This document shows, in pieces, positions 6,071 to 6,908 of a DNA stretch of 6,908 nt (its first letter is position 1; each line of letters begins with the position of its first letter). This DNA is from Pseudomonadota bacterium (GTDB taxonomy: Bacteria; Pseudomonadota; Alphaproteobacteria; Sphingomonadales; Sphingomonadaceae), in assembly GCA_023390675.1 (NCBI GenBank), contig JAEWCK010000200.1:1-6908 (forward strand). Direction: 5' to 3'. A model generated the notes under the pieces. That model saw nothing but the letters and a program-made list of their open reading frames with translations, did not search any database and was not told where the DNA came from. The position numbers were made by a program, and so were the translations under genes.

Positions 6071-6105
6071 CCAGTTCGGGCCGGGATGACCCGGCCCGCA
6101 ACCGG
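6071..6105 (+). promoter_or_regulatory. Strong intra-operon hairpin between atpE and atpF'
   Basis: CGGGCCGGG (6077-6085) and CCCGGCCCG (6090-6098) pair perfectly over 9 bp with an ATGA loop. CCAGTT (6071-6076) and AACCGG (6100-6105) extend the stem, with one bulged C and one A-C mismatch. It starts 8 bases after the atpE stop and ends right beside the atpF' ribosome site (ACAGGA, 6106-6111). No T-run follows, so it is more likely an RNA-stability or processing element, or a brake on atpF' translation, than a full terminator. Confidence 0.6.
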
Positions 6106-6116
6106 ACAGGATTGAA

Positions 6117-6608
6117 ATGCCTCAGATTTCCCAGCTCGCCGAGACCTTCGCGTCGCAGCTCTTCTGGCTGCTCGTGACCTTCGGCTTCGTCTTCTTCGTG
6201 ATCGGCAGGCTGATGCTGCCCAAGGTGACGTCGACCGTCGACGCGCGCGACAAGAGCGTCGCCGACGACCTCGCCGCCGCCGAGGCCGCGCGCGCCGCCG
6301 CCGATCAGGCCGAGGAGAGCTGGCGCGCCGAGGAGAATGCTGCGCGCGAGGCAGCCCAGAAGCGCATCGCCGAGGCGCGCGCCAAGGGCGCGGCCAAGTC
6401 CGAAAAGACGCTCGCCGCCGCCACCATCAAGATCGAGGCGAAGATCGCCGAGGCCGAGGCGCGCATCGCCGACGCCAGCAAGGCGGCGATGGGCGAGATC
6501 GAGGCGGTTGCGGCCGAGGCCGCGGCGGACATCGTCGCGCGCGTCTCGGGCGCCAAGGTGACGGCCGCGGAGGCCGGCAAGGCAGTGAAGGCGGCGATCA
6601 ATGGCTAA
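6117..6608 (+). CDS. atpF': F0F1 ATP synthase subunit b'
   Basis: A 163-residue peripheral-stalk subunit that, paired with b, holds F1 static against subunit a. Residues about 11-32 form the single N-terminal membrane span (FASQLFWLLVTFGFVFFVIG), followed by MLPKV, the usual b-type exit from the membrane. From about residue 36 to 150 the chain is a highly charged, Ala/Glu/Arg/Lys-rich helix (DARDKSVADDLAAAEAARAA and onward), expected to run as a two-stranded coiled coil with b. The second b-type gene directly downstream shows the b/b' heterodimer arrangement known from alphaproteobacteria and photosynthetic bacteria. The ATG has ACAGGA 6 bases before it, adjacent to the hairpin. The last 8 bases overlap atpF, implying coupled translation and balanced 1:1 synthesis. 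Confidence 0.94.
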   Translation: MPQISQLAETFASQLFWLLVTFGFVFFVIGRLMLPKVTSTVDARDKSVADDLAAAEAARAAADQAEESWRAEENAAREAAQKRIAEARAKGAAKSEKTLAAATIKIEAKIAEAEARIADASKAAMGEIEAVAAEAAADIVARVSGAKVTAAEAGKAVKAAING

Positions 6609-6908
6609 TCCGCAGGCATCGGCCGATCCGGTCGCCAGCAACCTCTCCGACGCCGCGCACGGCGCGGGCCAGCCGGTGCCGCACAGCGGCCCCGAAGCGC
6701 TGACTGCGGCCGAAGGCGGCAACGGCGCGCATCACGCCGATCCGTCGCTGTTCGGCGTGCTCGACGCGACCGTGTGGGTCTCGATCGCGATGACGGTGTT
6801 CATCGTGATCCTGCTCTGGAAGAAGGTCCCCGGGCTGGTCCTGCGCGGGCTCGACAACCAGATCGCGGCGATCCGCACGCGGCTCGAGGAAGCCCAGCAG
6901 CTCCGCAC
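6601..6908 (+). CDS. atpF: F0F1 ATP synthase subunit b, N-terminal part (runs off window)
   Basis: The first 102 codons of the second stalk subunit; the 3' end lies beyond the window. The ATG overlaps the end of atpF' in ATGGCTAA and has AAGGCGG about 6 bases before it, inside the upstream gene. Residues 1-47 form a soluble Ala/Gly/His/Pro-rich extension (MANPQASADPVASNLSDAAH and on, with HH at 44-45) that E. coli b lacks but that sphingomonad b subunits have, from memory. A membrane span follows at about 54-73 (LDATVWVSIAMTVFIVILLW), then KKVPGLVLRGLDNQIAAIRTRLEEAQQL, the start of the stalk helix with the typical alternating charges. Together with b' it would form the heterodimeric peripheral stalk. 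Confidence 0.93.
   Translation, partial: MANPQASADPVASNLSDAAHGAGQPVPHSGPEALTAAEGGNGAHHADPSLFGVLDATVWVSIAMTVFIVILLWKKVPGLVLRGLDNQIAAIRTRLEEAQQLR

Noticed and set aside
5778..6722. 314-codon minus-strand frame opposite atpE and the b subunits
   Set aside because: It is a shadow of the ATP synthase genes, with repetitive composition caused by the Ala-rich coding strand.

Overview
The window comes from a high-GC alphaproteobacterium, most likely a sphingomonad (Sphingomonadaceae). Support for this: the F0 gene order atpI-atpB-atpE-b'-b with a duplicated b subunit; the sequence style of AtpB, RadC and PurB; and a short intergenic palindrome with CCTCCCC/GGGGAGG arms of a kind I associate with sphingomonad genomes. 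The taxonomic call is inference from family knowledge, not from a search.

Left part, minus strand (1-2224): purB (adenylosuccinate lyase, de novo purine synthesis) is followed 51 bases downstream by a cytoplasm-type protein with an N-terminal peptidoglycan-binding-like repeat and a C-terminal M15 zinc peptidase domain. A GC-rich hairpin lies beyond the peptidase stop. Middle, plus strand (2435-3082): a single gene encodes a secreted EF-hand protein with a long Gln/Ala/Pro/Thr-rich linker. It is transcribed divergently from purB across a comparatively AT-rich intergenic region, and ends at a hairpin that also lies just past the convergent genes on the other strand.

Minus strand (3152-4464): an OsmC-family protein, then radC, then a 32-residue single-span membrane protein whose start codon overlaps the radC stop (TGATG). 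A perfect 10-bp palindrome sits between osmC and radC. Right part, plus strand (4620 to the end): the F0 half of the F-type ATP synthase operon, with atpI, atpB (a), atpE (c), atpF' (b') and the first 102 codons of atpF (b), which runs off the window. A strong hairpin lies between atpE and atpF', where it could help the c subunit be made in excess. F1 genes are not in the window.

Most of the window is ordinary housekeeping chromosome, and I do not see a new multi-gene system, mobile element, CRISPR array or RNA gene. The items most worth a second look are the 32-residue membrane protein translationally coupled to radC, the atpE/atpF' hairpin, the signal-less M15 peptidase, and the palindrome that places a Shine-Dalgarno-like arm before a possible GTG start of radC.
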